DNA of 64,000 nt, taken from positions 1-64,000 of the forward strand of contig CANFKC010000002.1 in NCBI GenBank assembly GCA_947447265.1. The letters are read 5' to 3'. Origin of the DNA: Chitinophagaceae bacterium. Lineage in GTDB: Bacteria; Bacteroidota; Bacteroidia; Chitinophagales; Chitinophagaceae. Position 1 is the first letter of the stretch. Every line of letters begins with the position of its first letter. Shown here piece by piece: positions 1 to 9,714 of the stretch. The notes below the pieces were generated by a model. That model saw nothing but the letters and a program-made list of their open reading frames with translations. It made no database searches and was not told where the DNA came from. The position numbers and the translations under genes were made by a program.

Positions 1-1062
1 ATCGCTATTGAATTGCGCCCTCTCAGGTCTTGGGTTCATTTTTCGTTATCCATGGGCTAACACCCATCGCTATTGAATTGCGCGCTTTCAGGTCTTGGGT
101 TCGTTTTTCGTTATCGATGGGCTAACACCCATCGCTATTGAATTGCGCCCTCTCAGGGCTTTGTTTCGTTTTTCGTTATCCATGGGCTAACACCCATCGC
201 TATTGAATTGCGCGCTTTCAGGTCTTGGGTTCGTTGTTCGTTATCGATGGGCTGACACCCATCGCTATTGAATTGCGCCCTTTCAGGGCTTTGTTTCGTT
301 TTTCGTTATCGATGGGCTAACACCTATCGCTATTGAATTGCGCCCTCTCAGGTCTTGGGTTCATTTTTCGTTATCGATGGGCTAACACCCATCGCTATTG
401 AATTGCGCCCATTCAGGGCTTTGGTTTGTTTTTCGCTATCGATGGTCTGACACCTATCGCTATTGAATTGCGCCCTTTCAGGGCTTTGGTTCGTTTTTCG
501 CTATCGATGGTCTGATACCTATCTGACACCAGTCGCTATTGAATTGCGCCCTTTCAGGGCTTTGGTTCGTTTTTCGCTATCGATGGGCTAACACCCATCG
601 CTATTGAATTGCGCGCTTTCAGGTCTTGGGTTCATTTTTCGTTATCGATGGGCTAACACCCATCGCTATTGAATTGCGCCCTTTCAGGGCTTTGGTTCGT
701 TTTTCGTTATCGATGTGCTAACACCCATCGCTATTGAATTGCGCCCTTTCAGGGCTTTGGTTCATTTTTCGTTGTCGATGGGCTAACACCCATCGCTATT
801 GAATTGCGCCCTTTCAGGGCTTTGGTTCGTTTTTCGCTAACGATGGTCTGACACCATCGCTATTGAATTGCGCCCATTCAGGTCTTGGGTTCATTTTTCG
901 TTATCGATGTGCTAACACCCATCGCTATTGAATTGCGCCCTTTCAGGGCTTCGGTTCGTTTTTCGTTATCGATGGGCTAACACCCATCGCTATTGAATTG
1001 CGCCCATTCAGGTCTTGGGTTCGTTTTTCGTTATCGATGGGCTGACACCTATCGCTATTGAA
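1..1062. repeat. 65-bp tandem array of double-hairpin (REP/BIME-like) units
   Basis: Units start at 1, 66, 131, 196, 261, 326, 391, 456, 532, 597, 662, 727, 792, 856, 921, 986 and 1051. The period is 65 bp, except for one 76-bp unit (456-531) with an 11-bp internal duplication and one 64-bp unit. Each unit has two palindromes: GCCCTTTCAGGGC, and GATGGG/CCCATC around a CTAACA loop. Several units carry a damaged first hairpin (GCGCTTTCAGGTC). The last unit decays after about 15 bp; the left end runs off the window, so the copy number (16 full units here) is a minimum. The unit length is not a multiple of three and no reading frame is open. The same two palindromes, inverted, flank the neighbouring transposase gene at 1144-1190. 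Confidence 0.95.
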
Positions 1063-1143
1063 TTTTGCTCTTACAAGGTTCTCTGTTTAATTGATTATTC
1101 TTCTTATTTTTATAAAGTTATGTTGTTTTGTGTTTTAATTGTA

Positions 1144-1732
1144 CAGCCCTGAAAGGGCGATCGTCCAAGAGCGATGGGTGTTAGCCCATCGTCGTAGCAT
1201 GCAAAGCACAAGCCCTGAAACGGCGTAATATTATTTCATAAATTTTGCGGCAACGGCTATGGGCCAATCTCTTGTAAATAACTATATACACATCATTTTC
1301 TCGACTAAGAATCGGCAGTCTCTTATTCATCCACCTTATGATGTAGGGCTATATGGTTACCTGGGAGGTATTTGTAAGAATCTTGAATGCTCGCCTATTA
1401 AGATTGGTGGTTTCGTCGACCATGTACACATACTCTGTATGTTGTCAAAAAAGATCGCATTAGTAAAATTAATGGAAGAGTTGAAATCTCGTTCTTCTAG
1501 GTGGATGAAGTCAAAGGATGAATCACTGGGTGATTTTTATTGGCAGGACGGTTACGGTGCGTTTTCGGTTAGCCCGTCCCACGTTGCTGCAGTGGTTGTT
1601 TACATAAGCAATCAGCATGAACATCACATGAGGAAGACTTATCAGGAAGAATACAGGGAATTTTTGAAAAAGTATGAAGTTGATTATGACGAACGGTATG
1701 TTTGGGACTGAATCTCTCGCCCTTTGAGGGCT
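1144..1732 (+). mobile_element. RAYT/IS200-like element with palindromic ends
   Basis: The left end (1144-1240) contains AGCCCTGAAAGGGC, then GATGGGTGTTAGCCCATC, then a degenerate AGCCCTGAAACGGC. These are reverse complements of the palindromes in the array at 1-1062. After the gene, GCCCTTTGAGGGC (1720-1732) forms a right-hand hairpin. REP-associated tyrosine transposases are known to recognise such hairpins; that this enzyme produced the array is inferred from shared palindromes and adjacency. The exact element ends are uncertain. Confidence 0.65.
1259..1711 (+). CDS. REP-associated tyrosine transposase (RAYT, IS200-like Y1 family)
   Basis: A 150-aa protein of the Y1 HUH single-strand transposase family, which cuts and joins single-stranded DNA at hairpins. 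The metal-binding HUH motif is DHVHIL (His55, His57) and the likely nucleophile is Tyr115 in VVYISNQHEHH; the QDGYGAFSVS segment before it is typical of the family. The length is normal and the frame intact, so it may be active. The ATG lies about 40 bp after the last left-end hairpin. The gene sits beside a long array built from the same palindromes, as expected for a RAYT acting on its own repeats. It is clearly diverged from the second RAYT at 9077-9532. Confidence 0.93.
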   Translation: MGQSLVNNYIHIIFSTKNRQSLIHPPYDVGLYGYLGGICKNLECSPIKIGGFVDHVHILCMLSKKIALVKLMEELKSRSSRWMKSKDESLGDFYWQDGYGAFSVSPSHVAAVVVYISNQHEHHMRKTYQEEYREFLKKYEVDYDERYVWD

Positions 1733-1825
1733 TCGTAGGGATTTATAACACATTTTAAATTATTATGGATTTATCCCCACAATCCTCCCCTTAACTTTCT
1801 GCGCTTTACCCATTATCTTTAACCC

Positions 1826-4800
1826 ATGTTTGTAAATCGTCAAATAAGGGCCGTTGGGTGCGGCATAGTGTTGGCTTGCCTGGCTATTTCGGGTGCGCAT
1901 GCTGAGGATAAGAAAAAGTGGGATGTAAATAATCCGGGTGGACCGGGTAAAGATGTAGCCTTTACTGTGACCGAAGGCACCTGGCTTAATCTTGATGTGA
2001 GTCCTGATGGAAAGGAAATAGCGTTCGATCTGTTGGGTGATATTTATACCATGCCTGTTACCGGTGGCGATGCAAAGGTGTTGCGCTCCGGTATGGCAAT
2101 GGAAGTTCAGCCGCGTTATAGCCCGGATGGCAAGAAAATACTGTTTACCAGCGATGCGGGTGGTGGAGATAATATCTGGCTCATGAACCGCGATGGCAGC
2201 AATGCCCGCCAGCTTACCAAAGAAACTTTCCGACTGCTGAATAATGCAACCTGGACGCCCGATGGCAAATATGTGATTGCGCGCAAACACTTTACCAGCA
2301 CCCGCTCACTGGGCGCAGGCGAATTGTGGATGTATCATGTAAACGGTGGCAGCGGCTTGCAACTGACAGCACGCAAAAACGACCAGCAGGACCTTAACGA
2401 GCCTTGCATGAGTCCTGACGGCAAGTATGTGTACTATAGTGAAGACATGTATCCGGGAGGCTTCTTCCAGTATAATAAAGACCCCAATAGCCAGATATTT
2501 GTTATTAAGCGTTTTGACAGGGAAACCGGCACGAATGAAACCGTAACCGGCGGTCCGGGCGGCGCTGTTCGTCCGCAAATATCGCATGATGGCAAAACAA
2601 TGGCATTTGTAAAAAGGGTACGTACCAAATCAGTACTTTACCTGCGTAACCTGGCTACTGGCGAAGAATGGCCTATTTACGACAAGCTATCGAAAGACCA
2701 GCAGGAAGCATGGACGGTGTTCGGTATCTATACCGGTTTTGCTTGGATGCCCGGCGACAAGAGCATCGTAATTTGGGCGAACGGCAAGATAATGAAGGTA
2801 GATGCCAAAGGCGCCAATGAAGCAAAGGTTATTCCTTTTAGCTGCAATGTAAAAACACATATTACGGATGCGGTGAGGTTTCCTCAGAACCTGAATGAAA
2901 ATGAGTTTACCGTGCATGTTATCCGCAATGCCGTAACGAGTCCGGATGGGAAGTGGCTGGTATTTAATGCACTGGGCCACCTGTATAAAAAAGCGCTGCC
3001 AAACGGTAAGCCGGTGCGCCTTACGAAAGCCAAAGTACAAGAGGCAGAGCCGTGTTTTTCTCATGATGGCTCGAATCTGGTTTATGTGACCTGGAGTGAT
3101 TCTGCAACGGGCAGTATTAATATGGTAAATATGAACGGTAATGATCCGCAAGCAATTACCACTAAAAAAGGACTGTATCGCACGCCATCGTTTTCTCCTG
3201 ATGGGCGAGATATCGTTTTCTACAAGGAGGGAAGCAGCAATGTAATGGGTAATACTTACACCGTTAAGCCGGGAATTTATACTATATCGGCGGAACTGAC
3301 GGAGAGATTTGTTACCGATAAAGGTAGCGATCCGGTTTTCAGCGCCGATGGTAGCCGCATCTACTATCAGGCGGGAGATCATCCTGATAAACAATTCAAC
3401 AGCTGCAAACTGGATGGCAGCGATGAAAGGAATATTTTTAAGAGCACTTATGCCGGGCAATTCACTGTATCTCCAGATAACGAATGGGTAGCCTATGTGC
3501 ACCTGCATCAGGTATATGTGGCGCCGTTTCCGCATACAGGCAAGGTTATTAATTTGAGCGCTGATTCCAGTGATTTCCCGGTAAGGTGTGTGAGCAAAGA
3601 TGCAGGCTTTAACCTGCAATGGAGTGGCGACAGCAAACAACTGCATTACACCCTTGGCGACCAATACTATTCTATTAATTTAGATGAGCGTTTCGGATTC
3701 GTATCAGGTAAGGCGGATTCTTTATTTAAAATACCGGAAAGCGGTATCAGCATAGGGCTTACCGCAAAGCAAGATAAGCCGACAGGTAGTATTGCCTTTA
3801 CCCATGCGCGCATCATAACTATGAATGGCAGCGAAGTGATAGAGAATGGTACCGTTGTAACAGAAGGCAATCTTATAAAGGCTATTGGTAAGGATGTAAA
3901 GGTGCCGGCAGGTGCTAAGGAAATTGACTGCAGTGGCAAAACCATTATGCCGGGCTTTATTGATGCGCATGCGCACGTAGGGCATTTCCGCAGCGGTTTG
4001 ACGCCTGATAAACACTGGCCTTATTATACTAATCTGGCTTATGGTGTTACTACCACGCACGATCCTTCTGCTAATAGCGAAGTGACTTTTGCACAGAGTG
4101 AGTTGGTGAAAACGGGTGCAATGGTTGGACCAAGAATATTTTCGACCGGTACTATTTTATACGGCGCTGATGGCGACTTTAAGGCCGTTATCAATAATTA
4201 TGAAGATGCCAAGAGTGCGCTAAGGCGCACCAGGGCCTTTGGTGCGTTTAGCGTAAAAAGCTACAACCAACCCCGCCGCGAACAGAACCAAATGATAATA
4301 GAGGCGGCCCGTGAATTGAAGATGGAAGTGGTGCCTGAGGGCGGTTCGTTCTACTTCCATAATCTGGGCATGATTCTGGACGGGCATACTACAATTGAAC
4401 ACAACATCCCGGTGGCTACTTTGTATGATGATGTGGTGCAACTGTGGAAGCGTTCGGGTACTGCCAATACGCCAACCCTTATTGTGAGTTATGGCGCTCT
4501 GTGCGGCGAATATTACTGGTACCAGCATACCAATGTTTGGGAGAAAGAAAGACTGCTAAGGTTTACGCCACGCTCGGTTATCGATACCCGCAGCCGCCAT
4601 CGTACTATGGCTCCGGAAGAAGAATATGAAAACGGCTTTATGCAGGTATCGCGCAGCCTTAAGAAGCTGTCGGATGCAGGTGTAAGGGTGAACATGGGTG
4701 CACATGGCCAGATACAAGGCATAGGCGCGCATTGGGAGATATGGATGATGGCACAAGGTGGAATGACACCAATGGAAGCGCTACGCACTGCGACAATCAA

Positions 4801-5071
4801 TCCGGCAGTAAGCTTGGGATTAGATAATTGGATAGGCTCATTGCAGCCGGGTAAATTGGCAGACATACTGGTAATGGATAAAAACCCATTAGATAACATC
4901 TACAATACCGAGAGCCTGCATTACACTATGATCAATGGTCGTCTGTACGATTCAGAAACCATGAACGAAGTTGGCAACTTCAACAAAAAGCGCACCAAAT
5001 TCTTCTGGGAAATGAGCAAGAATGCAGAGACTTTCCCATGGGGTAGTGGTATGGGTGAGGATGTGGATTAA
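1826..5071 (+). CDS. Secreted TolB-like beta-propeller/amidohydrolase fusion protein
   Basis: A 1081-aa protein with an N-terminal signal peptide ending near AISGAHA. Residues about 40-630 carry repeated PD40/WD40-like blades (for example DVSPDGKEIAF, RYSPDGKKILF), as in TolB and tricorn protease. Residues about 650-1060 are a metal-dependent amidohydrolase: the metal-binding DAHAHVGHF (His715, His717), a candidate bridging lysine in FSVKSYNQ near residue 810, HTTIEHNIP near 855, and the C-terminal GSLQPGKLADILVMD typical of imidazolonepropionase/prolidase-like enzymes. It probably hydrolyses a cyclic amide or peptide outside the cytoplasm; the substrate cannot be read from sequence. The ATG is the first one and gives a clean signal peptide. 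Confidence 0.92.
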   Translation: MFVNRQIRAVGCGIVLACLAISGAHAEDKKKWDVNNPGGPGKDVAFTVTEGTWLNLDVSPDGKEIAFDLLGDIYTMPVTGGDAKVLRSGMAMEVQPRYSPDGKKILFTSDAGGGDNIWLMNRDGSNARQLTKETFRLLNNATWTPDGKYVIARKHFTSTRSLGAGELWMYHVNGGSGLQLTARKNDQQDLNEPCMSPDGKYVYYSEDMYPGGFFQYNKDPNSQIFVIKRFDRETGTNETVTGGPGGAVRPQISHDGKTMAFVKRVRTKSVLYLRNLATGEEWPIYDKLSKDQQEAWTVFGIYTGFAWMPGDKSIVIWANGKIMKVDAKGANEAKVIPFSCNVKTHITDAVRFPQNLNENEFTVHVIRNAVTSPDGKWLVFNALGHLYKKALPNGKPVRLTKAKVQEAEPCFSHDGSNLVYVTWSDSATGSINMVNMNGNDPQAITTKKGLYRTPSFSPDGRDIVFYKEGSSNVMGNTYTVKPGIYTISAELTERFVTDKGSDPVFSADGSRIYYQAGDHPDKQFNSCKLDGSDERNIFKSTYAGQFTVSPDNEWVAYVHLHQVYVAPFPHTGKVINLSADSSDFPVRCVSKDAGFNLQWSGDSKQLHYTLGDQYYSINLDERFGFVSGKADSLFKIPESGISIGLTAKQDKPTGSIAFTHARIITMNGSEVIENGTVVTEGNLIKAIGKDVKVPAGAKEIDCSGKTIMPGFIDAHAHVGHFRSGLTPDKHWPYYTNLAYGVTTTHDPSANSEVTFAQSELVKTGAMVGPRIFSTGTILYGADGDFKAVINNYEDAKSALRRTRAFGAFSVKSYNQPRREQNQMIIEAARELKMEVVPEGGSFYFHNLGMILDGHTTIEHNIPVATLYDDVVQLWKRSGTANTPTLIVSYGALCGEYYWYQHTNVWEKERLLRFTPRSVIDTRSRHRTMAPEEEYENGFMQVSRSLKKLSDAGVRVNMGAHGQIQGIGAHWEIWMMAQGGMTPMEALRTATINPAVSLGLDNWIGSLQPGKLADILVMDKNPLDNIYNTESLHYTMINGRLYDSETMNEVGNFNKKRTKFFWEMSKNAETFPWGSGMGEDVD

Positions 5072-5230
5072 ATTCGACAATTTGGGAATTTGACAATTTG
5101 CCAATGATTGCAGCACGCTCCCCGGTTGTCGCTGCGAAAACCAACAACGGCGAATCAAGGCTTCACATAGAGGTCGCGGAGATTTTCGCAGAGAAGGCGC
5201 GAAGTCACCATTTATTTTACACACAAACAA

Positions 5231-5265
5231 AAAGGGTATTGAAGCCGCGCCTCAATACCCTTTTT
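5231..5265. terminator. Bidirectional rho-independent terminator
   Basis: AAAGGGTATTGA pairs with TCAATACCCTTT across a short GC-rich loop and is followed by T5 on the plus strand and preceded by an A-run. It lies between the convergent genes ending at 5071 and 5310. Upstream (5072-5105) and downstream (5280-5310) are short AATTTGACAATTTG-like stutters. Confidence 0.85.
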
Positions 5266-5309
5266 AAATATTGTTCATTGTCGAATTGCCGAATTAGCAA
5301 ATTGTCGAA

Positions 5310-5744
5310 TTAATCGTCATTCAGAATTACGTCGGTTATCAGATAGTCCCTTTCAGTTTTCTGTTTTACTTTGGCCCATACTTTTGCGTTGCCAACGGAT
5401 ACTCGTGTAGTGGGTTTGGTAAGGTCAATGCTGCCATACAGGGTATTGCTGTTATCGTATATCATCAGCTTGGTCCAGCCCTGGGTAGGGTCGTAACCAT
5501 CATGGGTCATTTCACGATTGTGGTAGGCATCATAACCATACTTCAGTTCGTAAAAACTTAAAGTCCTCCATTGGTCACCGGTAAAGTCATAGAGCATTTT
5601 TGATGTCTTATGTCCTTCTTTATCCGTGCCAACGGCAACAATATGAAGGTTTTCAACGCTATTGCTTCTTATACGCAGCGTTTGGGCTTGTGTTGATGAA
5701 AATGCAGCAAATAATATGCACAGTGAAAGGAGACCTTTTATCAT
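5310..5744 (-). CDS. Secreted protein of unknown function
   Basis: A 144-aa protein with a typical signal peptide (hydrophobic residues 5-15, cleavage near STQAQ). The mature part of about 124 residues is rich in aromatic and polar residues, with no cysteine and no motif I recognise; the alternating pattern suggests beta strands. It lacks a T9SS tail. It converges on the amidohydrolase gene and shares the terminator at 5231-5265. It is likely periplasmic or extracellular; I cannot assign a function. Confidence 0.8.
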   Translation of the reverse strand: MIKGLLSLCILFAAFSSTQAQTLRIRSNSVENLHIVAVGTDKEGHKTSKMLYDFTGDQWRTLSFYELKYGYDAYHNREMTHDGYDPTQGWTKLMIYDNSNTLYGSIDLTKPTTRVSVGNAKVWAKVKQKTERDYLITDVILNDD

Positions 5745-5962
5745 GATGTTAGTATTAGTTTTTCCTGTAAAATAGCATCGCTCTAATTAATGCCGTCAAC
5801 AAAAATATATAAAGTTGTTTGAAAGCTATGTGTCGGGCTGCATTTTTATAAAAAAACATTTGCACGGTCTATCCTGCAGGTGTTGGTCTAAAAGTAATAC
5901 CGGCTTCCCTCAACTGTTCTTGATGAAATTATTTTTATTACCTTTATTCAAATTTGAACTTC

Positions 5963-8488
5963 ATGCGCAGGCTATCGTTTACCATTGCCCTATCTATGTT
6001 ATTTGGTGCTGTTATTGCACAGCAAAAAAATGCACCATCAAAGCCCGATAATATTTACACCATAAAGCAGCAGTATCTCCAGCAGGTACTGCATAATCCG
6101 ACTGAACACGAAGAGGAAGGGGAAGATAATGAGCTGGCGTGTTTTAACCGGTGGTTTTTTAATATGGAGGCCCGCACCTACCCAACGGGCGATCTGCCAA
6201 AGCCTGATGTGCTGTTGCGCGCGCGCAACGAAGTAAAGCAAGCCGCAAAGAGCGTACATAAAACAACCGCGACACCGCTGGTATGGAAGCCAATAGGTCC
6301 CAATAGAGTGCCGACCAATTACAACGGCATCGGCAGGGTTAATTGCATAATAAACCCGGCCCAGGATACGAACTTTCTTTTTGTAGGTACGGCCTGTGGT
6401 GGCGTTTGGGTAAGTCGCGACCACGGCGCAAGCTGGTTCTCGAATACCGATAATTTCCCGTCAATGAGTATTGCCGATATAGTTGTAAACCCTTATCATC
6501 TCGATACGGTTTTTGCTGCGACAGGCGATGGTTATGGCTACGAAAATGGCAGCTTCAATATGTTTTGGGGTGGCTTATACACTGCCGGTGTAATGATGAG
6601 TACCGATACCGGCCATACCTGGACCACTACCGGCCTCAGCTACATACAGTCCAGCAAGGATATGATACAGAAGCTACTGATGCACCCGAATAAAACGAAT
6701 GTGCTGATGGCCGCTACCCGCAACGGTTTAAAGCGATCGGCAGATGCCGGCACAACCTGGACGACGGTAGCGCCGGGTCATATTTACTCTATGGCGTTCC
6801 ACCCGACAAATCCTGATACTGTTTATGCTATAGATTCTATTAACCTGATCGTTTCTTATGATGCCGGTGTGTCTTGGGATACGCTTTACCCTAATATTAA
6901 CGCGGATGACAGGTGCACTATTGCGGTTTCGAAAGCTTCGCCTAAGAGCATTTGGGTGCTCACTAATTCCAACCTTGTAAAGCGCTCTTATAACAGTGGG
7001 CTTACTTTTACTGCAACCAGCGCCTCGCCTGCCACCGCAGCAGCATTTTATGGTTATTACGATAGGGTTCTGGCGGTTTCGCCGGTCGATTCCAATTACA
7101 TAATGGCGTTTGGCAAAAACATGGCGCGCTCTACTAACAATGGCAATTCGTGGTCGGTGGTTGATAATTCACATACGGTGCATGTCGATTTCCATGTTTG
7201 CACCATGAACCCGTTGCGTGCGCCAAGGGCATCAAGCTCTAACTCTACAATTTATGCAGGTAACGACGGTGGCTTAGCCGTTAGTTACAATGGCGGCGGT
7301 AAATGGTATAACCTCGGCAACGGGCTCACCATATCGCAGATATACAGGGTGAGCGCATCACACCAGGATACCAATATGGTGCTTTGCGGTTTGCAGGACA
7401 ACGGCACGTTTCAACGCGACCCGGCCCTTAACTGGAGTTGGGTTACCGGTGGAGATGGTATGGACAATGCGATATCACCTAAAGATGATAATTACCAGAT
7501 CAGTTCTTACCAATACGGAAACTTCTTTATTTCTACAGACGGAGGGAGCACTTTCAATGGTATAACCTATGCTGATGCAGGTACCGGCGCGTGGGTAACA
7601 CCAGTAGTGTATAGCCCTAACAGCGTAGATACTGTATATTTTGGCCTAAAGAACGTTGAAGTGTCTTATGATGGTGGCTTTACCATTAACAGCCTTACCA
7701 CTGGGCTTATGTTTACTGGCGGCGCTACTTCGCTGGCGGTTGCACCTTCGGCGCCAAATGTTTTGTATGCGGGCGATTACACCCGGTTGCAAAAATCGAC
7801 TGACTACGGCCATACCTGGACCAGCATCGCGGCCGGTATTCCTTCGTCAGTTGCGAAGACTTTTATTGCCGTTGACCATCGCGACCCTAATACCGTATAC
7901 GTGACAACATCGGGTTACAGTGCCGGCAATAAAGTATTTAAGAGCATAGATGGTGGCTCCTCATGGATGAACATCAGCGCTGGTTTACCTAATGTGCCGG
8001 CCAACTGTATTGCGAGTGACAGCACTACGCCGGGTGCTTTGTTTGTGGGTAATGATATGGGTGTGTATTACCGCGATAATAGCGATACTACCTGGACGTT
8101 GTATAATACAGGTTTGCCAAATGTGATAGTTGATGATCTGGATATTAACTACAAAAACTATAAAATCAGGGCAGCGACCTATGGCAGAGGCTTATGGGAA
8201 ATTGGCTTGAAGAAAGAGAAACCAATAGTGAATAACTTACAGGATATTGCAAAGGCAAACAAATTAGTGAGTTTGTACCCTAACCCTGCTACTGATGCCT
8301 GGAAATTGGTTTTCAACGGGCAGAAACCGGATAAATTCTCCGTGAAGCTAATGGACATAACCGGAAAGCTCATCCGAAGCCTGGCAAACCAGGATGTTGT
8401 TGATGCGGCAGGTTTAGCCAAGGGCGTATACACTATCGAAATTTCTACAGGTGATGTACATGAAAGCATAAAAGCGGTTAAGGAGTAG
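5963..8488 (+). CDS. Secreted Asp-box (BNR/sortilin-like) propeller protein with T9SS sorting domain
   Basis: An 841-aa protein if started at the ATG at 5963, which gives a clean signal peptide (MRRLSF... ending GAVIAQ). An in-frame TTG nine bases upstream is less likely. At least seven Asp-box motifs of the form SxDxGxTW are spread through residues about 130-690 (SRDHGASWF, STDTGHTWT, SADAGTTWT, SYDAGVSWD, STNNGNSWS, STDYGHTWT, SIDGGSSWM), as in sortilin/VPS10-type and photosystem-assembly-type propellers. The last 80 residues are a type A T9SS sorting domain (LYPNPATDAWKL, then GLAKGVYTIEI). It is therefore exported across the outer membrane and probably anchored or released at the surface. 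The ligand or enzyme activity is unknown. Confidence 0.9.
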   Translation: MRRLSFTIALSMLFGAVIAQQKNAPSKPDNIYTIKQQYLQQVLHNPTEHEEEGEDNELACFNRWFFNMEARTYPTGDLPKPDVLLRARNEVKQAAKSVHKTTATPLVWKPIGPNRVPTNYNGIGRVNCIINPAQDTNFLFVGTACGGVWVSRDHGASWFSNTDNFPSMSIADIVVNPYHLDTVFAATGDGYGYENGSFNMFWGGLYTAGVMMSTDTGHTWTTTGLSYIQSSKDMIQKLLMHPNKTNVLMAATRNGLKRSADAGTTWTTVAPGHIYSMAFHPTNPDTVYAIDSINLIVSYDAGVSWDTLYPNINADDRCTIAVSKASPKSIWVLTNSNLVKRSYNSGLTFTATSASPATAAAFYGYYDRVLAVSPVDSNYIMAFGKNMARSTNNGNSWSVVDNSHTVHVDFHVCTMNPLRAPRASSSNSTIYAGNDGGLAVSYNGGGKWYNLGNGLTISQIYRVSASHQDTNMVLCGLQDNGTFQRDPALNWSWVTGGDGMDNAISPKDDNYQISSYQYGNFFISTDGGSTFNGITYADAGTGAWVTPVVYSPNSVDTVYFGLKNVEVSYDGGFTINSLTTGLMFTGGATSLAVAPSAPNVLYAGDYTRLQKSTDYGHTWTSIAAGIPSSVAKTFIAVDHRDPNTVYVTTSGYSAGNKVFKSIDGGSSWMNISAGLPNVPANCIASDSTTPGALFVGNDMGVYYRDNSDTTWTLYNTGLPNVIVDDLDINYKNYKIRAATYGRGLWEIGLKKEKPIVNNLQDIAKANKLVSLYPNPATDAWKLVFNGQKPDKFSVKLMDITGKLIRSLANQDVVDAAGLAKGVYTIEISTGDVHESIKAVKE

Positions 8489-8573
8489 TGGAGTGGGGGT
8501 AAGGGAATATGAGAACCTAACTCGCCTGCTGCTAGACAGAGTAAATAGCATGTGAGAAAAATCAAGAACATTA

Positions 8574-8797
8574 TAGCCCGAAGGGCTAAACCTATAGTAG
8601 CCTCCGGTGCAACCGGAGGTCAGGTGATAAAAAACACCAACCCCGAATGGGGTTGAACTGGTGCTAATGGAAAATGGCATAGAATTTAGCGAGAAATATT
8701 TTGCTGTAGGTTGTTCAACCCCATTCGGGGTTGGCATGATTATTTAGTTTGCCTCCGGTTGCACCGGAGGTTATTTTTGGTTAAGCCCTTCGGGCTA
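8574..8797 (+). mobile_element. Miniature, internally deleted derivative of the neighbouring RAYT element
   Basis: The 224-bp unit has the same ends as the 639-bp element at 8982-9620: three hairpins on the left (TAGCCCGAAGGGCTA, CCTCCGGTGCAACCGGAGG, and AACCCC/GGGGTT) and the same three in inverse order on the right. Between them remains only the last roughly 47 bp of the transposase gene (8663-8709), with several substitutions. The deletion removes 415 bp. It is non-autonomous and might be moved in trans by the RAYT next door. Confidence 0.92.
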
Positions 8798-8981
8798 GGT
8801 CGATTTAAGTGGCAAAGGACAAGGGAATTATAATGAGTTTATCTAAAGAATGGCAAATAGTTACTGCATTTGCAGGAGCATGTTGTTTTTTACGATGCGT
8901 TTTCGGCAAAGTTCTTGTACCCCTCTTCTTTAGCTTGGGCTAATCGAGTGGATGATTTTTTTTCGTATTTTTAAGATGCTA

Positions 8982-9620
8982 TAGCCCGAAGGGCTAAAAC
9001 TATAGTAGCCTCCGGTGCAACCGGAGGTCAAGTGATAAAAAACACCAACCCCGAATGGGGTTGAACTAACGTCAGAATGATACCCATTATGAGTTATAGG
9101 CAGATTTTTTACCAAATTGTTTTCGGAACGAAAAATAGGGAACCTACTATTACAGAGGCATATTGTAACGAACTCTACAGGTATATGTGGGGCATCGTTA
9201 AAAACAATAATTGTACGCTCTATCGCATTAATGGTGTTGCCGACCACATTCATATTTTTTCTGACTTGCACCCTTCAATTTCTTTGGCGGATCATGTGAA
9301 AGAAATTAAGGTGGCCAGTAGCGTTTGGATGAAAGAGTCCGGTAATTTTACTGACTTCAAAGGTTGGCAAGAAGGCTACGGAGCGTTTACATATTCAATA
9401 AGGGAAAAGGAAATGATTGTCAACTATATCAAAAATCAAAAGGAGCATCATAAAACAGAAACCTTTTATGATGAATACAAAAGATTGCTAATGGAAAATG
9501 GTGTAGAATTTAACGAAAAATATTTGCTGTAGGTTGTTCAACCCCATTCGGGGTTGGCATGACTATTTAGTTTGCCTCCGGTTGCACCGGAGGTTATTAT
9601 TGGTTAAGCCCTTCGGGCTA
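8982..9620 (+). mobile_element. Complete RAYT element with three-hairpin inverted ends
   Basis: The left end (8982-9065) and right end (9534-9620) each hold three palindromes: TAGCCC/GGGCTA, a 19-bp CCTCCGGT...ACCGGAGG hairpin, and an AACCCC/GGGGTT hairpin. The order is mirrored, so the two ends are long imperfect inverted repeats. One RAYT gene fills the interior. It lies 184 bp after the miniature copy, in the same orientation. I see no obvious target-site duplication, as expected for Y1 transposases. Confidence 0.92.
9077..9532 (+). CDS. REP-associated tyrosine transposase (RAYT, IS200-like Y1 family)
   Basis: A 151-aa Y1 HUH transposase. The metal site is DHIHIF (His57, His59) and the catalytic Tyr117 sits in IVNYIKNQKEHH; the GWQEGYGAFTYS segment is characteristic. 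The frame is intact from end to end and both three-hairpin ends are present, so the element may be active. An ATG at 9089 (MSYRQIFYQ) fits the usual family start better than the ATG at 9077 and may be the true start. The 3' end of this gene survives in the miniature copy at 8574-8797. It shares the fold and motifs but little identity with the RAYT at 1259-1711. Confidence 0.93.
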   Translation: MIPIMSYRQIFYQIVFGTKNREPTITEAYCNELYRYMWGIVKNNNCTLYRINGVADHIHIFSDLHPSISLADHVKEIKVASSVWMKESGNFTDFKGWQEGYGAFTYSIREKEMIVNYIKNQKEHHKTETFYDEYKRLLMENGVEFNEKYLL

Positions 9621-9714
9621 GTGTGGCTGCTGTTAGGCGAAATGACAATAATAGTTGTTTAATTACGCAGGTAAATCAAAATCGAATTTAATAGTCTTTG
9701 AAAACTATATCGCC

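Noticed and set aside
1-1062. Regular 65-bp repeats suggested a CRISPR array.
   Set aside because: There are no variable spacers: the whole unit repeats, and the drift is spread over all positions. The palindromes match RAYT ends and no cas gene is near.
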